The notes beneath the pieces were generated by a model. The model was not told the origin of the DNA. It did no database searches and worked only from the letters and a program-made list of their open reading frames with translations. Positions 39,900 through 50,014 of a stretch of 64,000 nt of DNA are shown here, piece after piece; the stretch's first letter is position 1; each line of letters begins with the position of its first letter. Position numbers and translations under genes: made by a program. The stretch comes from Methanobacteriota archaeon (GTDB taxonomy: Archaea; Halobacteriota; Methanomicrobia; Methanomicrobiales; Methanospirillaceae): contig JAKPPB010000063.1 of NCBI GenBank assembly GCA_029547605.1, positions 1 through 64,000 on the forward strand. Reading direction: 5' to 3'.

Positions 39900-40055
39900 A
39901 CGGGGCTGATGTGTTCGGAGTGCTCGCTTATCGAGCAGCTATGAAAAAAATCTGCCGGACACGTGTATAGCGCCTGAATACTCAGTAGAACTCAAAGGGT
40001 TATGCAGGAGGACGAGAAACAGCCCGTGTTTTCCGGCATACAGGCTGCCTGGCGA

Positions 40056-40583
40056 TCAGCTGTGCCGCCTCCTCTTCGCAGCGAGAAGTGCGGCGGCGAG
40101 TGCAAGTGAGGCACCTGATACCTCCCATGGGATCCCAATTTCAGGAGAAGGTGGCCGGGAGAATGTAACATCAGTGTAGGACACGGAGATCTCATCGGTA
40201 TCGGTGAGCCTGTCCAAGTTCAGCGGGACGCTCACCGCATATATCCTGTAGGTTCCGGGGATGAGATGGCCCACGATAAAGCCCGTGTTCCACTCGTACT
40301 CGAACCTTCCGTCGGGATGGACATATGCAGACGTGAAATAGCCTGAACCTGCGGGAAGATGCAGGTTCTCGAGGGTGGCACCGGCGCGGTTCAGTCCAGG
40401 GCCGGTCACGAAGAGGTAAACTGCAATGATATTGGGGATATCTGAAGTTCCGCTGATGTGCACCCGCTCTCCGATGTACGATGTCCCAGGCTGGGCATCG
40501 ATGGAGATTGCCCCCGTGGCAGGGCCCAGAAAGAGCATCAGGCATAAAAGAGCGATTAGGGCCCTTGCGAGGTGCATGATCAT
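40056..40583 (-). CDS. DUF3821-type exported/surface-anchored protein
   Basis: Signal peptide, IGERVHISGTSD...IAVYLFVTGPGLN, C-terminal hydrophobic segment ending AAKRRRHS. Confidence 0.65.
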   Translation of the reverse strand: MIMHLARALIALLCLMLFLGPATGAISIDAQPGTSYIGERVHISGTSDIPNIIAVYLFVTGPGLNRAGATLENLHLPAGSGYFTSAYVHPDGRFEYEWNTGFIVGHLIPGTYRIYAVSVPLNLDRLTDTDEISVSYTDVTFSRPPSPEIGIPWEVSGASLALAAALLAAKRRRHS

Positions 40584-40685
40584 ATCTCTTTATTAAATGT
40601 CAAAAAAACGCATCAAGATTGTGGAAGGGGATCATAGGCACCGCGGCAGTTCTGGTAATGCATCGTTTTATAGGGATATGGGGAG

Positions 40686-41990
40686 TCAGAACTCCATCAC
40701 CATCACTGCTTCCTCCTCCTCTTTGAGCTCACCCTTGAGGTGGTCCGTCTCGAAGTGGTACTGCTCCCATGGATCGTATTCATCGTAGAGCTCGCACTTG
40801 TCCAGGACATCCACGAACTCTTTGAGGAAAATTCGCGGGATCACGTCAACCCTGCCCCCAAACTTGCTGGTCACCTTTTTTATCATCGCCCTTATGAACC
40901 TGTGGGAGACCCTTGACCTGTCAACCTCGGTATACGCGGCAGAGTAGATGTCGATCACCTTGAGGGCGACCTGTTCAAGCTTCTTTGCATCAAACTTTGC
41001 AAGAGTGATCTGGGGCTGACGGGGGTTCCTGAAACTTTCACCTGTCTGGACCACGCTTATGCGGTCATAGAGGGGGGGCAGTGTGCGAATTCCCCTCGGG
41101 CCGTCGAAGAAGGCGGGTGTCCCTGTGAAGATAAAATAGGAATGTGGGAGGTCGCCCCTGTCGAGAGAGTCGACCATCATCTGCAGCGTGCGGTATCCCT
41201 TCTCGCGCTGGTTGCGGGGAAGAGACTGGGTCGTCTCCACCTCGTCTACTGCAACCGCGAGCCCGCTGTAACCGGCACTGACGATGATCCGCAGCAGCCC
41301 CCGAAGGAACGTGAATGCCGTGGCTTCATCCACGTCCCCCCGTATCCCGGCTTTCTGCTTGAACTCTCTTCCGACGTTTGGTTCTGCGCATACCCACCCA
41401 ATTGCGGCCTGCGATGTCTGGAAGTCCCCCGCGTTGTTGGCCCGATAGTAGGTCCGGAGTGCCGCCGCAAGCGAGGTGTTCAGCTCGGATATACCGGCGA
41501 GCGCAGTTTCAATCTCTGCGAGGGTCGCCTTCTCGAGGACCTCGTCGGAGAGAGACTGGTCGCTCACGTTGAGGATCCGCTCCTCGATCCCAAAGAGCCA
41601 TGAATCGATGATGGACTTCTGGGCATGCTCCTCTTCCCGTGTGCGCAGGCTTGCACAGATCTGCTGGTAGATACCTTTTGTCTTGTGCAGTGGCGAGGAT
41701 GAGGATATGACCACGTGGGAGGTCACAAACCCTTTCTCACGCGCCATTTCGAGAGCCCTTGCGACGAGGAAGGTCTTACCGCTTCCGTAATCTCCCCTGA
41801 TGAACTTGATGTCTCCGCCGCCTCGTGCGACGAAATCGAGTTGTGCACCGATGACTCCCTCCTCGACATCGAGGCCGACTGCGATCCTCTCGAGACCACT
41901 CGCGGGGACCGTCCCCCTTCGCAGGGAATTGATGATGTTCTGGCTCTCCTGCCGCTCGCCAGGTTTTCGTTCAGGACCTCTTGTATGCAT
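40686..41990 (-). CDS. BrxD-like (DUF2791) ATP-binding protein
   Basis: NIINSLRRGTVPASGLERIAVGLD, Walker A RGDYGSGKT, Walker B LAVAVDEVET, IFTGTPAFFDGPRGIRTLPPLYDRI. ATG 41990 with upstream GGTGA; ORF track starts at 42011. Confidence 0.88.
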   Translation of the reverse strand: MHTRGPERKPGERQESQNIINSLRRGTVPASGLERIAVGLDVEEGVIGAQLDFVARGGGDIKFIRGDYGSGKTFLVARALEMAREKGFVTSHVVISSSSPLHKTKGIYQQICASLRTREEEHAQKSIIDSWLFGIEERILNVSDQSLSDEVLEKATLAEIETALAGISELNTSLAAALRTYYRANNAGDFQTSQAAIGWVCAEPNVGREFKQKAGIRGDVDEATAFTFLRGLLRIIVSAGYSGLAVAVDEVETTQSLPRNQREKGYRTLQMMVDSLDRGDLPHSYFIFTGTPAFFDGPRGIRTLPPLYDRISVVQTGESFRNPRQPQITLAKFDAKKLEQVALKVIDIYSAAYTEVDRSRVSHRFIRAMIKKVTSKFGGRVDVIPRIFLKEFVDVLDKCELYDEYDPWEQYHFETDHLKGELKEEEEAVMVMEF

Positions 41991-43788
41991 AGATCTCACC
42001 ATCCTTCCCAACCCCCCTCTTCTCGATCACGACGATACCGGCACTGGTCGCCTTCTGAATGATCCGGTTCACCATTCCTCCTGCCCTGCGGGTCCCAAGG
42101 AGGGTCCGGAGATCCATTTCGCTGGCCTGGTGGTGCGCCCGCAGGAACTCGAGGATCTTCTTCTCGTTCTCATCCAGGTCAAGAGAGAGTTCTGCCTGTC
42201 CTGCAGAGGATACCTTCTCATCCTGCAGCGCCGGAGCATATGCGAGGACTGGAAGGTCGCAGAGCGACCGGCGCTTGCATTCTTCAATGAGGATCAGGAA
42301 ATCTTCTGCCCTGATGCTCCGGGATGCCGGGGGGATATAGTCGAGGCCTTCAAGGCAGGAACGCTTGCACTGCGAGGTATCTCCGGCCTCCAGGCAGTGG
42401 GAGGCAGAGACAAGCAGGGTGAGTGCGAGCAGTTCGAGGCCGCGTGAAGAGAGCCCCAGTGCCTTCTCTTCGAGGCGTTCCCTGAGCCGCTCCATGAGGC
42501 GGGGCATCCGGTAGAGGGCGCGGGTATCCTCCATTACCATGCCTGCGACGCGGACGAGATCATCTGTCTTCCTGATGCTGTTGATGACGTAGAGCATCAC
42601 CTTCTCGCATTCTCTCACATCACCGTCTTTCTCGCAGAACCGTGCATATTCAGGTCCACCGGCCAGGAAATCGCTTCGGTATGCCCGGTAATACCATGAC
42701 CTCGCCTCTGTATGATCACCAATATCCTCGTAAAACGATGCCATGGAAAGGAGGCAGACCACATGCGGCTGCGATGCCAGCTTGAGAAGGAGCAGGGACT
42801 CCGCTTCCCTGACGGGGTAATGGGTCCTGAGGAACGCCTGGTAGCGGGCAAGCACCTGTGCAAGGAACGTGGGATCACTCAGGCTCTCCAGCTCGCGGTC
42901 GATCAACCGCGTGAAATGCAGGCGGGCATCCTCCTTATTCTTCAGCTCTGCAAGGATCTCGCACTCTTCCAGGAGATACCGGGGGTCGACTTCGCTTCGC
43001 GAGAGGAGGGGACCAAGTTCGAGAAGAGCGGAAGCCATTTCTCCCCGATCCCTCATCATCCGGACGTAATCGAACCTGATTTCCGGGTCATCCCTCTCTG
43101 CAAGCACTTTTTGGTATTCCACTGCTGCAGCACCTGGGTTGGAGCGTGAAAGAGCCGAGAGGTAACTCCGGGCATATGCCATATCGCCTGTCCGCTCGTA
43201 TGCCGCTTGGGCAGCGGCCGCCATCTCGTCATACTCTCCGGCTGCGGCCAGCGCCTCGATATATTCAATGTCCACGGGCAGGCCACGGCATTCCGGCCCC
43301 TTTCTCACCTCAAGCGCTTCCCGGGGCAACCCGTTCAGTTGCAATGCCTTTGCGAGGAGCAGGGAATCGTCTGCACGGCCTGATCGTGCCACAAGGTGCC
43401 GCAGGACAGGCACTGCTTTCCCGGCGTCGCCTGTTCCAAGGAGATAGGACGCATAGCTCCTCAATGCCTCGAGGTTCTCTGGATCGAGGGCAACGGCCCT
43501 CGCAAATTCGGAGAGCGCACCATCATCGCCCTTCCTCTCAAGTATTCTCCCAAGGTAGCTGTGCACGTGTGACGAACCCGGCAGAGAGTTGGCAAGATCC
43601 CGAAAATACGCCTCAGCCTCGTCAAGACGCCCCATCTGGAAGAGATTTGTTGCGCAGAGGATAGCCACGGAGGGGTCTGCTGATCCGGGGATAAGGTCGC
43701 GACAGAGTGAATACGAGCCTGTGAAGTCTCCCTGTTCGAAGAGCTGGAACGCAAGTCTCTTTTTCTCTTCTGCAGATTCAGCGTCCAT
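41971..43788 (-). CDS. Large TPR-repeat protein with C-terminal winged-helix-like domain
   Basis: 605 aa; TPR-like repeats, C-terminal DENEKKILEFLRAHHQASEMDLRTLLGTRRAGGMVNRIIQKATSAGIVVIEKRG; stop overlaps the downstream DUF2791 start. Confidence 0.8.
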   Translation of the reverse strand: MDAESAEEKKRLAFQLFEQGDFTGSYSLCRDLIPGSADPSVAILCATNLFQMGRLDEAEAYFRDLANSLPGSSHVHSYLGRILERKGDDGALSEFARAVALDPENLEALRSYASYLLGTGDAGKAVPVLRHLVARSGRADDSLLLAKALQLNGLPREALEVRKGPECRGLPVDIEYIEALAAAGEYDEMAAAAQAAYERTGDMAYARSYLSALSRSNPGAAAVEYQKVLAERDDPEIRFDYVRMMRDRGEMASALLELGPLLSRSEVDPRYLLEECEILAELKNKEDARLHFTRLIDRELESLSDPTFLAQVLARYQAFLRTHYPVREAESLLLLKLASQPHVVCLLSMASFYEDIGDHTEARSWYYRAYRSDFLAGGPEYARFCEKDGDVRECEKVMLYVINSIRKTDDLVRVAGMVMEDTRALYRMPRLMERLRERLEEKALGLSSRGLELLALTLLVSASHCLEAGDTSQCKRSCLEGLDYIPPASRSIRAEDFLILIEECKRRSLCDLPVLAYAPALQDEKVSSAGQAELSLDLDENEKKILEFLRAHHQASEMDLRTLLGTRRAGGMVNRIIQKATSAGIVVIEKRGVGKDGEIYAYKRS

Positions 43789-43794
43789 CGGAGA

Positions 43795-44574
43795 TCACCG
43801 TGCAAAACGGAGCCGAAAGAGGCCGGAGAGCATTCGGAGCACGTCCCCCCCTCTTACCCGGGAGTCGCCCCTGTCATGCCAGGTGATGGGGTGCTCCCTG
43901 ATGGTAAAACCAAGGTTGCGTATCCGCCAGAGGAGCTCAACATCGAATTCAAAGCCAGTGGAGACCATCTGTCCAATTACTGCGTCAATGGCTGCTTTTT
44001 TAAATACTTTTGCCCCGCACTGCGTATCTTTGAACGGAAGACCAAACATTACCCTGATGATCATGTTGAACACCCTGCTCTCGAATCTTCTGCCTATCCC
44101 CTGCTCACGTACGATGATCGAGCCCTCTAGCCAGCGTGATCCAATCACCACGTCCGCCCCACTGAGGATTTCGAAGAGGGTGAGCATCTGGGAAAACGAG
44201 GTTGAGGCATCCGCGTCCATGTAGCCTACAAGAGGAGCGCGGGCCTGCCGCATCCCCTCGAGAATTGCGCCACCCTTTCCAAGCCGACCCTCCCTGCGGT
44301 CACAACGGATACAGACATCAGGGTTGGCCCGCGCGAATTCTGAGATGAGCAAGGATGTGCGGTCATCACCCTCGCAGATGCAGATGACCTCACCCTTTGC
44401 CCCTGTAAGATCTGAGAGTAACCTTGGTATCCGTGCCTCCTCGTTGTATGCGGGTATGATCAGGGTGTAAGGAGGAATCCCGCTGCATGGGCCCGCAGAA
44501 CGGGAGGTCTTTTTTATCTCGTCACGGTCTCCGGCAGCAGGTGCTGGCCTGGCACCCGTCTCACTGGTGGCCAA
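43795..44574 (-). CDS. Family 2 glycosyltransferase (dolichyl-phosphate type)
   Basis: YTLIIPAYNEEARIPRLLSDL...VGYMDADASTSFSQML...VIGSRWLEGS. Confidence 0.87.
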   Translation of the reverse strand: MATSETGARPAPAAGDRDEIKKTSRSAGPCSGIPPYTLIIPAYNEEARIPRLLSDLTGAKGEVICICEGDDRTSLLISEFARANPDVCIRCDRREGRLGKGGAILEGMRQARAPLVGYMDADASTSFSQMLTLFEILSGADVVIGSRWLEGSIIVREQGIGRRFESRVFNMIIRVMFGLPFKDTQCGAKVFKKAAIDAVIGQMVSTGFEFDVELLWRIRNLGFTIREHPITWHDRGDSRVRGGDVLRMLSGLFRLRFAR

Positions 44575-44788
44575 CGAGGTGCTCCTTCAGTCCTGTCCCG
44601 GGACGGTACCGGTCTGCGATGGCGAGCGCGACATTTCTGAGCGCGCAGTGTTCTTCGAGACATGACTGGGGCGGGGGCTCCTTCCGCAGGATAGCCGACG
44701 TATTCTCGGTGATCTGGATGAGCTCTGTTGCGATCACCGCGTTCAGCCATATAAGGTCGGCGAGCATGGCCTTCTCTTCCGGATACAT
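44561..44788 (-). CDS. Small hypothetical protein
   Basis: MYPEEKAMLADLIWLNAVIATELIQITENTSAILRKEPP...; C-terminus overlaps the start of 43795..44574 on the same strand. Confidence 0.5.
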   Translation of the reverse strand: MYPEEKAMLADLIWLNAVIATELIQITENTSAILRKEPPPQSCLEEHCALRNVALAIADRYRPGTGLKEHLVGHQ

Positions 44789-44881
44789 GGGAGAGTGTTT
44801 GGACGCGCAAAAGAATAACCATGGCGGGTCGTATCTGCAGGGCCCCAGGTTCTTCATGGTATGCAACATACCTCCTTTTGT

Positions 44882-45304
44882 ATGAACTACCTTGAACGAA
44901 TCCGGAGCATGGGAAGGGATGCGAACCCATTCTTCAGACTCATGGGAATTGAGGTGGAGCAGGCAGGGGATGGACAGGGGGTCATCTCAATGAAAGTCCG
45001 GCCTGACATGCTGAATGGAGAGGGGTGGCTCCAGGGAGGAATGTTCACTGCGCTTGCGGATGAGGCAATGGTGCTTGGCATCTACTCGCTTACAGGTCCC
45101 GCGGAACAGATTGCGACAATCACTGAGACAACCACCTTTCTTGGCGGAGCACGCGAGGGGACCCTGTACGCGACAGGCCGGGTGGTCAGGAAAGGTAAAA
45201 GAGTGGTATTTGCCGAGGCCGAGGTCAGAAATGGCACTTCTGATGGCCGTCTGTTATCCCGGAGCAGCGCCGCGTTTGCGGTGAGGTCAGGCAACCATCC
45301 GTGA
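44882..45304 (+). CDS. PaaI-family hotdog thioesterase
   Basis: PFFRLMGIEVEQAGDGQGVISMKVRPDMLNGEGWLQGGMFTALADEAMVLGI. Confidence 0.85.
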   Translation: MNYLERIRSMGRDANPFFRLMGIEVEQAGDGQGVISMKVRPDMLNGEGWLQGGMFTALADEAMVLGIYSLTGPAEQIATITETTTFLGGAREGTLYATGRVVRKGKRVVFAEAEVRNGTSDGRLLSRSSAAFAVRSGNHP

Positions 45305-45507
45305 GAGTGCGTCAGCACCGAAGTGGGGGGGGAGATCCAGTGACGCGCATATGCATGCTTTCCCCGTGACGCATACAACTATCTCTGTTGGCGGCAAAAA
45401 AAAGAGAAGGAGAATATGGTTGCCTGGGAACGCATGGGTCGCCGCAGAACGGCAATCGCTACGCGATCACTCGGGAAAGTAGAGAGAGGGGCAGAGGGGA
45501 AATTCTC

Positions 45508-47094
45508 GTGAAATATATCTTCATTACCGGCGGGGTTATGAGCGGGCTTGGGAAGGGCATCACCGCGGCATCCGTGGGGCGAATACTGAAAAACAGGGGG
45601 TATGGAATTACCGCGGTCAAGATAGATCCTTACCTGAATATCGATGCCGGGACCATGAACCCCGGCCAGCACGGGGAGGTGTTCGTCCTCTCCGACGGGA
45701 GCGAGGTCGACCTCGACCTCGGCAATTACGAGCGGTTCCTTGATATCGACCTCTCATCAGCCCATAACATCACCACCGGGAAGGTATATCGGACCGTGAT
45801 AGAGAAGGAGCGGCGCGGGGACTTCCTCGGGGAGACGGTCCAGATCATCCCCCATATCACCGATGAGATAAAATCATGTATCCGTGCGGCGGCAGAGATG
45901 GAGATACCCGGGCAGAAAAAGGCCGATATATGCCTTGTTGAGATCGGGGGAACTGTTGGCGATATCGAGAGCATGCCGTTTCTTGAGGCAGTCCGGCAGA
46001 TGAGGGGAGAGCTCTCACAGCATGACACGGTTATCATCCACGTCACTCTGATCCCCGAGGACACGATGGGCGATCTGAAGACAAAACCTACCCAGCACTC
46101 AGTCAAGGCGCTGCGGGAACTCGGTCTCCACGCTGATATCATCGTTGGCAGGAGCGAACGGACCATCGGGTCCCATACCAAGCGTAAAATCTCGGCATTC
46201 TGCGACCTCCCCCAGAATGCCGTCATAAGTGCTGCGACGGCACCCGACATTTACCAGGTGCCGCTCGAACTCGAGAAGGAAGGCCTGGGGGACGTCCTTT
46301 CGGAGCATCTTGGTCTCGAAAAGCGGAAAGCCGACCCCTCGTGGTATCACCTGGTCAGCAGGGAATATACCGAACGGGTCAGTGTAGGCATCGTGAGCAA
46401 GTATGGCATAGAGGACGTGTACCTGAGCATCAAGGAGGCCCTGAAACACGCAGGGAGGGCACTCTCGACCGAGGTGAGGATCACGTGGCTCGATGCGGAA
46501 CGGTACGATCAGAAACAGCTTGCCGAGTTCGATGGGGTCCTCGTGCCGGGTGGGTTCGGAAAACGGGGGATCGAGGGGAAGATCGATGCCATTCACTGGG
46601 CCAGGACCAACAGGACTCCTTTCCTCGGCCTCTGCCTCGGGTTCCAGATGGCAGTGGTGGAATATTCCCGCCACGTACTGGGCTGGGAAGATGCCACCAG
46701 TGCCGAGATCGGGGAGGGCAGGCACGTGATCGCGATCCTGCCCGAACAATACGATGTGACGGAGCTCGGCGGGACGATGCGCCTTGGCAATTCCCCCATC
46801 ACCATCAAAGAGGGAACCCTCGCGATGCGCGTATATGGAGAGCGCGAGATCACCGAACGTCACAGGCACCGCTACGAGGTCAACCCCCGATATATTCCGG
46901 ATCTCGAGAAGGCAGGACTGGTCTTCTCGGGATCATTCGAGAACCGGATGGAGATCTGCGAGATTTCAGACCATCCATTCTTCATGGCAACGCAGTTCCA
47001 CCCCGAGTTCAGGTCGAGACCGACCAGGCCGTCCCCCCCGTTCGTCGGGTTCGTGAAAGCCTGCTGCACGCGAAACGGGAGAAGATCACGCTGA
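45508..47094 (+). CDS. pyrG: CTP synthase
   Basis: GTG start: [27 protein letters not shown]; class I glutaminase region [18 protein letters not shown]-track start 45388 is too early. Confidence 0.94.
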   Translation: MKYIFITGGVMSGLGKGITAASVGRILKNRGYGITAVKIDPYLNIDAGTMNPGQHGEVFVLSDGSEVDLDLGNYERFLDIDLSSAHNITTGKVYRTVIEKERRGDFLGETVQIIPHITDEIKSCIRAAAEMEIPGQKKADICLVEIGGTVGDIESMPFLEAVRQMRGELSQHDTVIIHVTLIPEDTMGDLKTKPTQHSVKALRELGLHADIIVGRSERTIGSHTKRKISAFCDLPQNAVISAATAPDIYQVPLELEKEGLGDVLSEHLGLEKRKADPSWYHLVSREYTERVSVGIVSKYGIEDVYLSIKEALKHAGRALSTEVRITWLDAERYDQKQLAEFDGVLVPGGFGKRGIEGKIDAIHWARTNRTPFLGLCLGFQMAVVEYSRHVLGWEDATSAEIGEGRHVIAILPEQYDVTELGGTMRLGNSPITIKEGTLAMRVYGEREITERHRHRYEVNPRYIPDLEKAGLVFSGSFENRMEICEISDHPFFMATQFHPEFRSRPTRPSPPFVGFVKACCTRNGRRSR

Positions 47095-47107
47095 GGTGCG
47101 ATTCAAC

Positions 47108-48025
47108 ATGGTGAAAGAAGAGCAGTTTATATCTGATGCAGTCGAGGAGATCCGGCGCGAGGCCGGGGATCGGAGAGTGGTAATGGCACTCTCGGGAGGA
47201 GTCGACAGCTCGGTCTGCGCGGCGCTTGCTGCCCGGGCTATCGGGGACAGGCTCGAACCGATCTATGTGGATACAGGCCTGATGAGGAAGGGAGAGACAG
47301 AGAGGATCTCCCAGGTCTTTGGAAATCTCCACCTGCACGTCGTTTCCGCGGGCGATGAGTTCCTTGACGCCCTGAAGGGAGTCAGGGATCCCGAGGCAAA
47401 GCGGAAGGTGATCGGGGAGAGATTCATCCGGGTCTTCGAGCGGGAAGCGAGAAGGACCGGTGCTCGTGCCCTCCTCCAGGGGACCATCTACCCCGACAGG
47501 ATCGAGAGCGAGGGGGGCATCAAGAGCCACCACAACGTCGGGGGCATGCCTCTTCACATGGAGTTCGAGAAGGTCATCGAGCCGCTTCGGGACCTGTACA
47601 AGGATGAAGTCCGTGCGCTGGCCGGGGCGCTTGGTCTTCCCCCTGAGATCCAGCACCGGATGCCGTTTCCGGGCCCAGGCCTCGCGGTGCGCGTCATAGG
47701 CGAGGTATCCAGGGAGAATATCGAGGTGGTCAGGGAGGCTAACTGGATAGTGGAGGACGAGATCGTGGAGCAGTTCAATCCCTGGCAGTGCTTCGCCGCC
47801 CTTCTTGGCCTTGGGACAGGGGTGAAGGGCGACAACCGGGTGCATGGATGGGTGGTAGCAGTGAGGGCAGTCAACTCGCGTGACGGAATGACTGCGGATC
47901 CTCTCCATATTCCATGGGATGTACTTGACAGGATCGCCTCAAGGATCACGTCGGAGATCCCAAGCGTTGCAAGGGTGGTGTACGATATCACTCCAAAACC
48001 CCCCGCAACCATCGAATACGAATAG
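47108..48025 (+). CDS. guaAb: GMP synthase ATP-PPase subunit B
   Basis: [26 protein letters not shown]...[16 protein letters not shown]-terminal PPATIEYE. Confidence 0.93.
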   Translation: MVKEEQFISDAVEEIRREAGDRRVVMALSGGVDSSVCAALAARAIGDRLEPIYVDTGLMRKGETERISQVFGNLHLHVVSAGDEFLDALKGVRDPEAKRKVIGERFIRVFEREARRTGARALLQGTIYPDRIESEGGIKSHHNVGGMPLHMEFEKVIEPLRDLYKDEVRALAGALGLPPEIQHRMPFPGPGLAVRVIGEVSRENIEVVREANWIVEDEIVEQFNPWQCFAALLGLGTGVKGDNRVHGWVVAVRAVNSRDGMTADPLHIPWDVLDRIASRITSEIPSVARVVYDITPKPPATIEYE

Positions 48026-48052
48026 AAAAGAGCAATCCATCAGTGAGATATC

Positions 48053-49183
48053 ATGCAGAACAAGGAAGATTACCGGGCACTCGAAGCCCGGTACTATATG
48101 CCCGCGTTCAGCCGGGACCTGATGCTCGTCCGTGGTGAGGGCTCAAGGGTCTGGGACGCGGATGGGAAGGAATACATCGACTGCGTGGCAGGGATAGCGG
48201 TCTGCAGCACCGGGCATTGCCATCCCGCTGTGACCCATGCCATATGCGAACAGGCAAAACGGCTCATACACTGTTCAAACCTCTACTATGTCCCCGGCCA
48301 GGCCGAACTGGCACAGAAACTGGTGGAGAAGACCGGAATGGCAAAAGCGTTCTTCTCGAACTCTGGTGCGGAAGCAACCGATGGAGCGCTCAAGCTTGCC
48401 CGGGTCAGGACGGGCAGGAAGAAATTCGTTGCCTTCACGCACGGGTTCCACGGGAGGACTATCGGCTCCCTTGCCGTGACTCACAAGCCCGCAATACGCG
48501 AACCCTTCGAACCGCTCGGAATCCCGGCAAAATTTGTCGAGTATGGCGATCTTGACGGGCTTAAAAGAGCCGTGGACGCCGATACTGCAGGGGTCGTCGT
48601 CGAGCCCATCCAGGGAGAGGCCGGTGTCATCATCCCACCCAACAGCTTCCTGGAGGGCATCCGCGAGATATGCGACAAGACCGGGGCGCTCATGATCGTT
48701 GACGAGGTCCAGACCGGAATGGGTCGGACAGGGAGGTGGCTTGCCATCCAGCACACGAGTGTGAAGGCTGACATTATCATGCTCGCAAAGGGGATCGCAA
48801 GCGGGTTTCCGATGGGGGCCATCCTTGCACGTGAAGGCCTTGAGTTCCGAAAAGGAGAGCATGGGAGCACGTTTGCGGGAGGTCCCCTCGCATGTGCCGC
48901 CGGACTTGCCACGTTCAAGGTGATTGAGGAGGTCTTGCCCTCCGTTCCTAAAAAAGGCGACCGGTTCCGCACCGCCCTCTCGCCGTATTCGCCACGGGTA
49001 AGGGGGCTGATGGTCGGGATGACAGTCGGAGACCGCTGCGCGGACGTCCAGAAGCGGTGCGCCGAAGGCGGTGTGCTCGTAAACTGCGCCGCAGACGGCA
49101 ATCTCCGCCTCGTCCCCCCTCTCGTCATCACCCCCTCCGAGATTGAAAGGGCCTGTGCAGTCATCCGTGATGCAATGAGCTGA
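48053..49183 (+). CDS. argD: Acetylornithine/LysW-type aminotransferase
   Basis: FFSNSGAEATDGALKLAR, LMIVDEVQTGMGRTG, MLAKGIASGFPMGAI. Confidence 0.9.
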   Translation: MQNKEDYRALEARYYMPAFSRDLMLVRGEGSRVWDADGKEYIDCVAGIAVCSTGHCHPAVTHAICEQAKRLIHCSNLYYVPGQAELAQKLVEKTGMAKAFFSNSGAEATDGALKLARVRTGRKKFVAFTHGFHGRTIGSLAVTHKPAIREPFEPLGIPAKFVEYGDLDGLKRAVDADTAGVVVEPIQGEAGVIIPPNSFLEGIREICDKTGALMIVDEVQTGMGRTGRWLAIQHTSVKADIIMLAKGIASGFPMGAILAREGLEFRKGEHGSTFAGGPLACAAGLATFKVIEEVLPSVPKKGDRFRTALSPYSPRVRGLMVGMTVGDRCADVQKRCAEGGVLVNCAADGNLRLVPPLVITPSEIERACAVIRDAMS

Positions 49184-49196
49184 AAAAGGGATTTCG

Positions 49197-49835
49197 TTAT
49201 TTTTTAAGAACTTTCTCCAGCCTCGCGTTCACCACGTCCCAGTGTGCAATGCTCCAGAAGTTATCGAGATACCTCGCGCGATCGTTCTTGTAGTCAATAT
49301 AATACGCATGCTCCCATACGTCGACTGCCATCAGGATGGGAAAAGAGGGGTACACATTGACATTGTGCTTCTCGATCTGCATCACGAGCAGCCTCCCGGT
49401 CTTCTGGCAATACGTGAGTGCAGCCCACCCCGAGCCCTCGACGCTATTGGCTGCCGTAGTAAATTCCTTCTTCATCCGGTCGAATGAGCCGAACTCCTTC
49501 TCGATTAAGGCAGCGAGGGTCCCTTTCGGGGCGCCCCCACCGGTCCCTGCGGGTGCCATGTTCTCCCAGTAGAGCGAATGAAGGAGAAATCCTCCGATAT
49601 GGAAGGAGAGTTCCCGCAGGACTGCCTTCACATCGAAGTCAGTCCCCTCTCTTCTCGCGTTGTCGAGTTTTTCGTATATGGCGTTTGCGCCGTTCACGTA
49701 GCCCTGATGGTGTTTGGAATGATGGATGCGAAGCTGCTCTTCCGAGATATGGGGAGAGAGCGCCTTGTAGTCATAGGGCAGTGCCGGCAATGTATAGAGC
49801 CTGTGTGGTTCCATGTTCAGCAACCCCTGATCCAC
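49197..49835 (-). CDS. sod: Superoxide dismutase (Fe/Mn type)
   Basis: [38 protein letters not shown]...[23 protein letters not shown]; start may be ATG 49814. Confidence 0.93.
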   Translation of the reverse strand: MDQGLLNMEPHRLYTLPALPYDYKALSPHISEEQLRIHHSKHHQGYVNGANAIYEKLDNARREGTDFDVKAVLRELSFHIGGFLLHSLYWENMAPAGTGGGAPKGTLAALIEKEFGSFDRMKKEFTTAANSVEGSGWAALTYCQKTGRLLVMQIEKHNVNVYPSFPILMAVDVWEHAYYIDYKNDRARYLDNFWSIAHWDVVNARLEKVLKK

Positions 49836-50014
49836 TTGTATCTGATTGCCCTATAAAAGAGTTCGGTTCATGGCCCCCCAATTCTATCAGGGGTATGAGT
49901 GCAAGGCCCAGGGACATTTTTTACCCCTCAATGGATCGCGCTCTGTCCGGTTTTTGCAACGCCATTATTAAGAGTAAAGAGCTTATACTGGAAGCACTTA
50001 CAGGAAGGGGCAGA

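Noticed and set aside
46099-46869. 256-aa minus ORF and 257-aa plus ORF (46341..47114) over pyrG
   Set aside because: Alternate frames of the well-supported pyrG gene.
47009-47908. 299-aa minus-strand ORF
   Set aside because: Antisense to guaAb; no domain-like motifs.
49484-50014. N-terminal extension of the hisC ORF
   Set aside because: Runs antisense across sod; homology-like sequence starts at MAKESGFGYTSLVRDCYRTGG.
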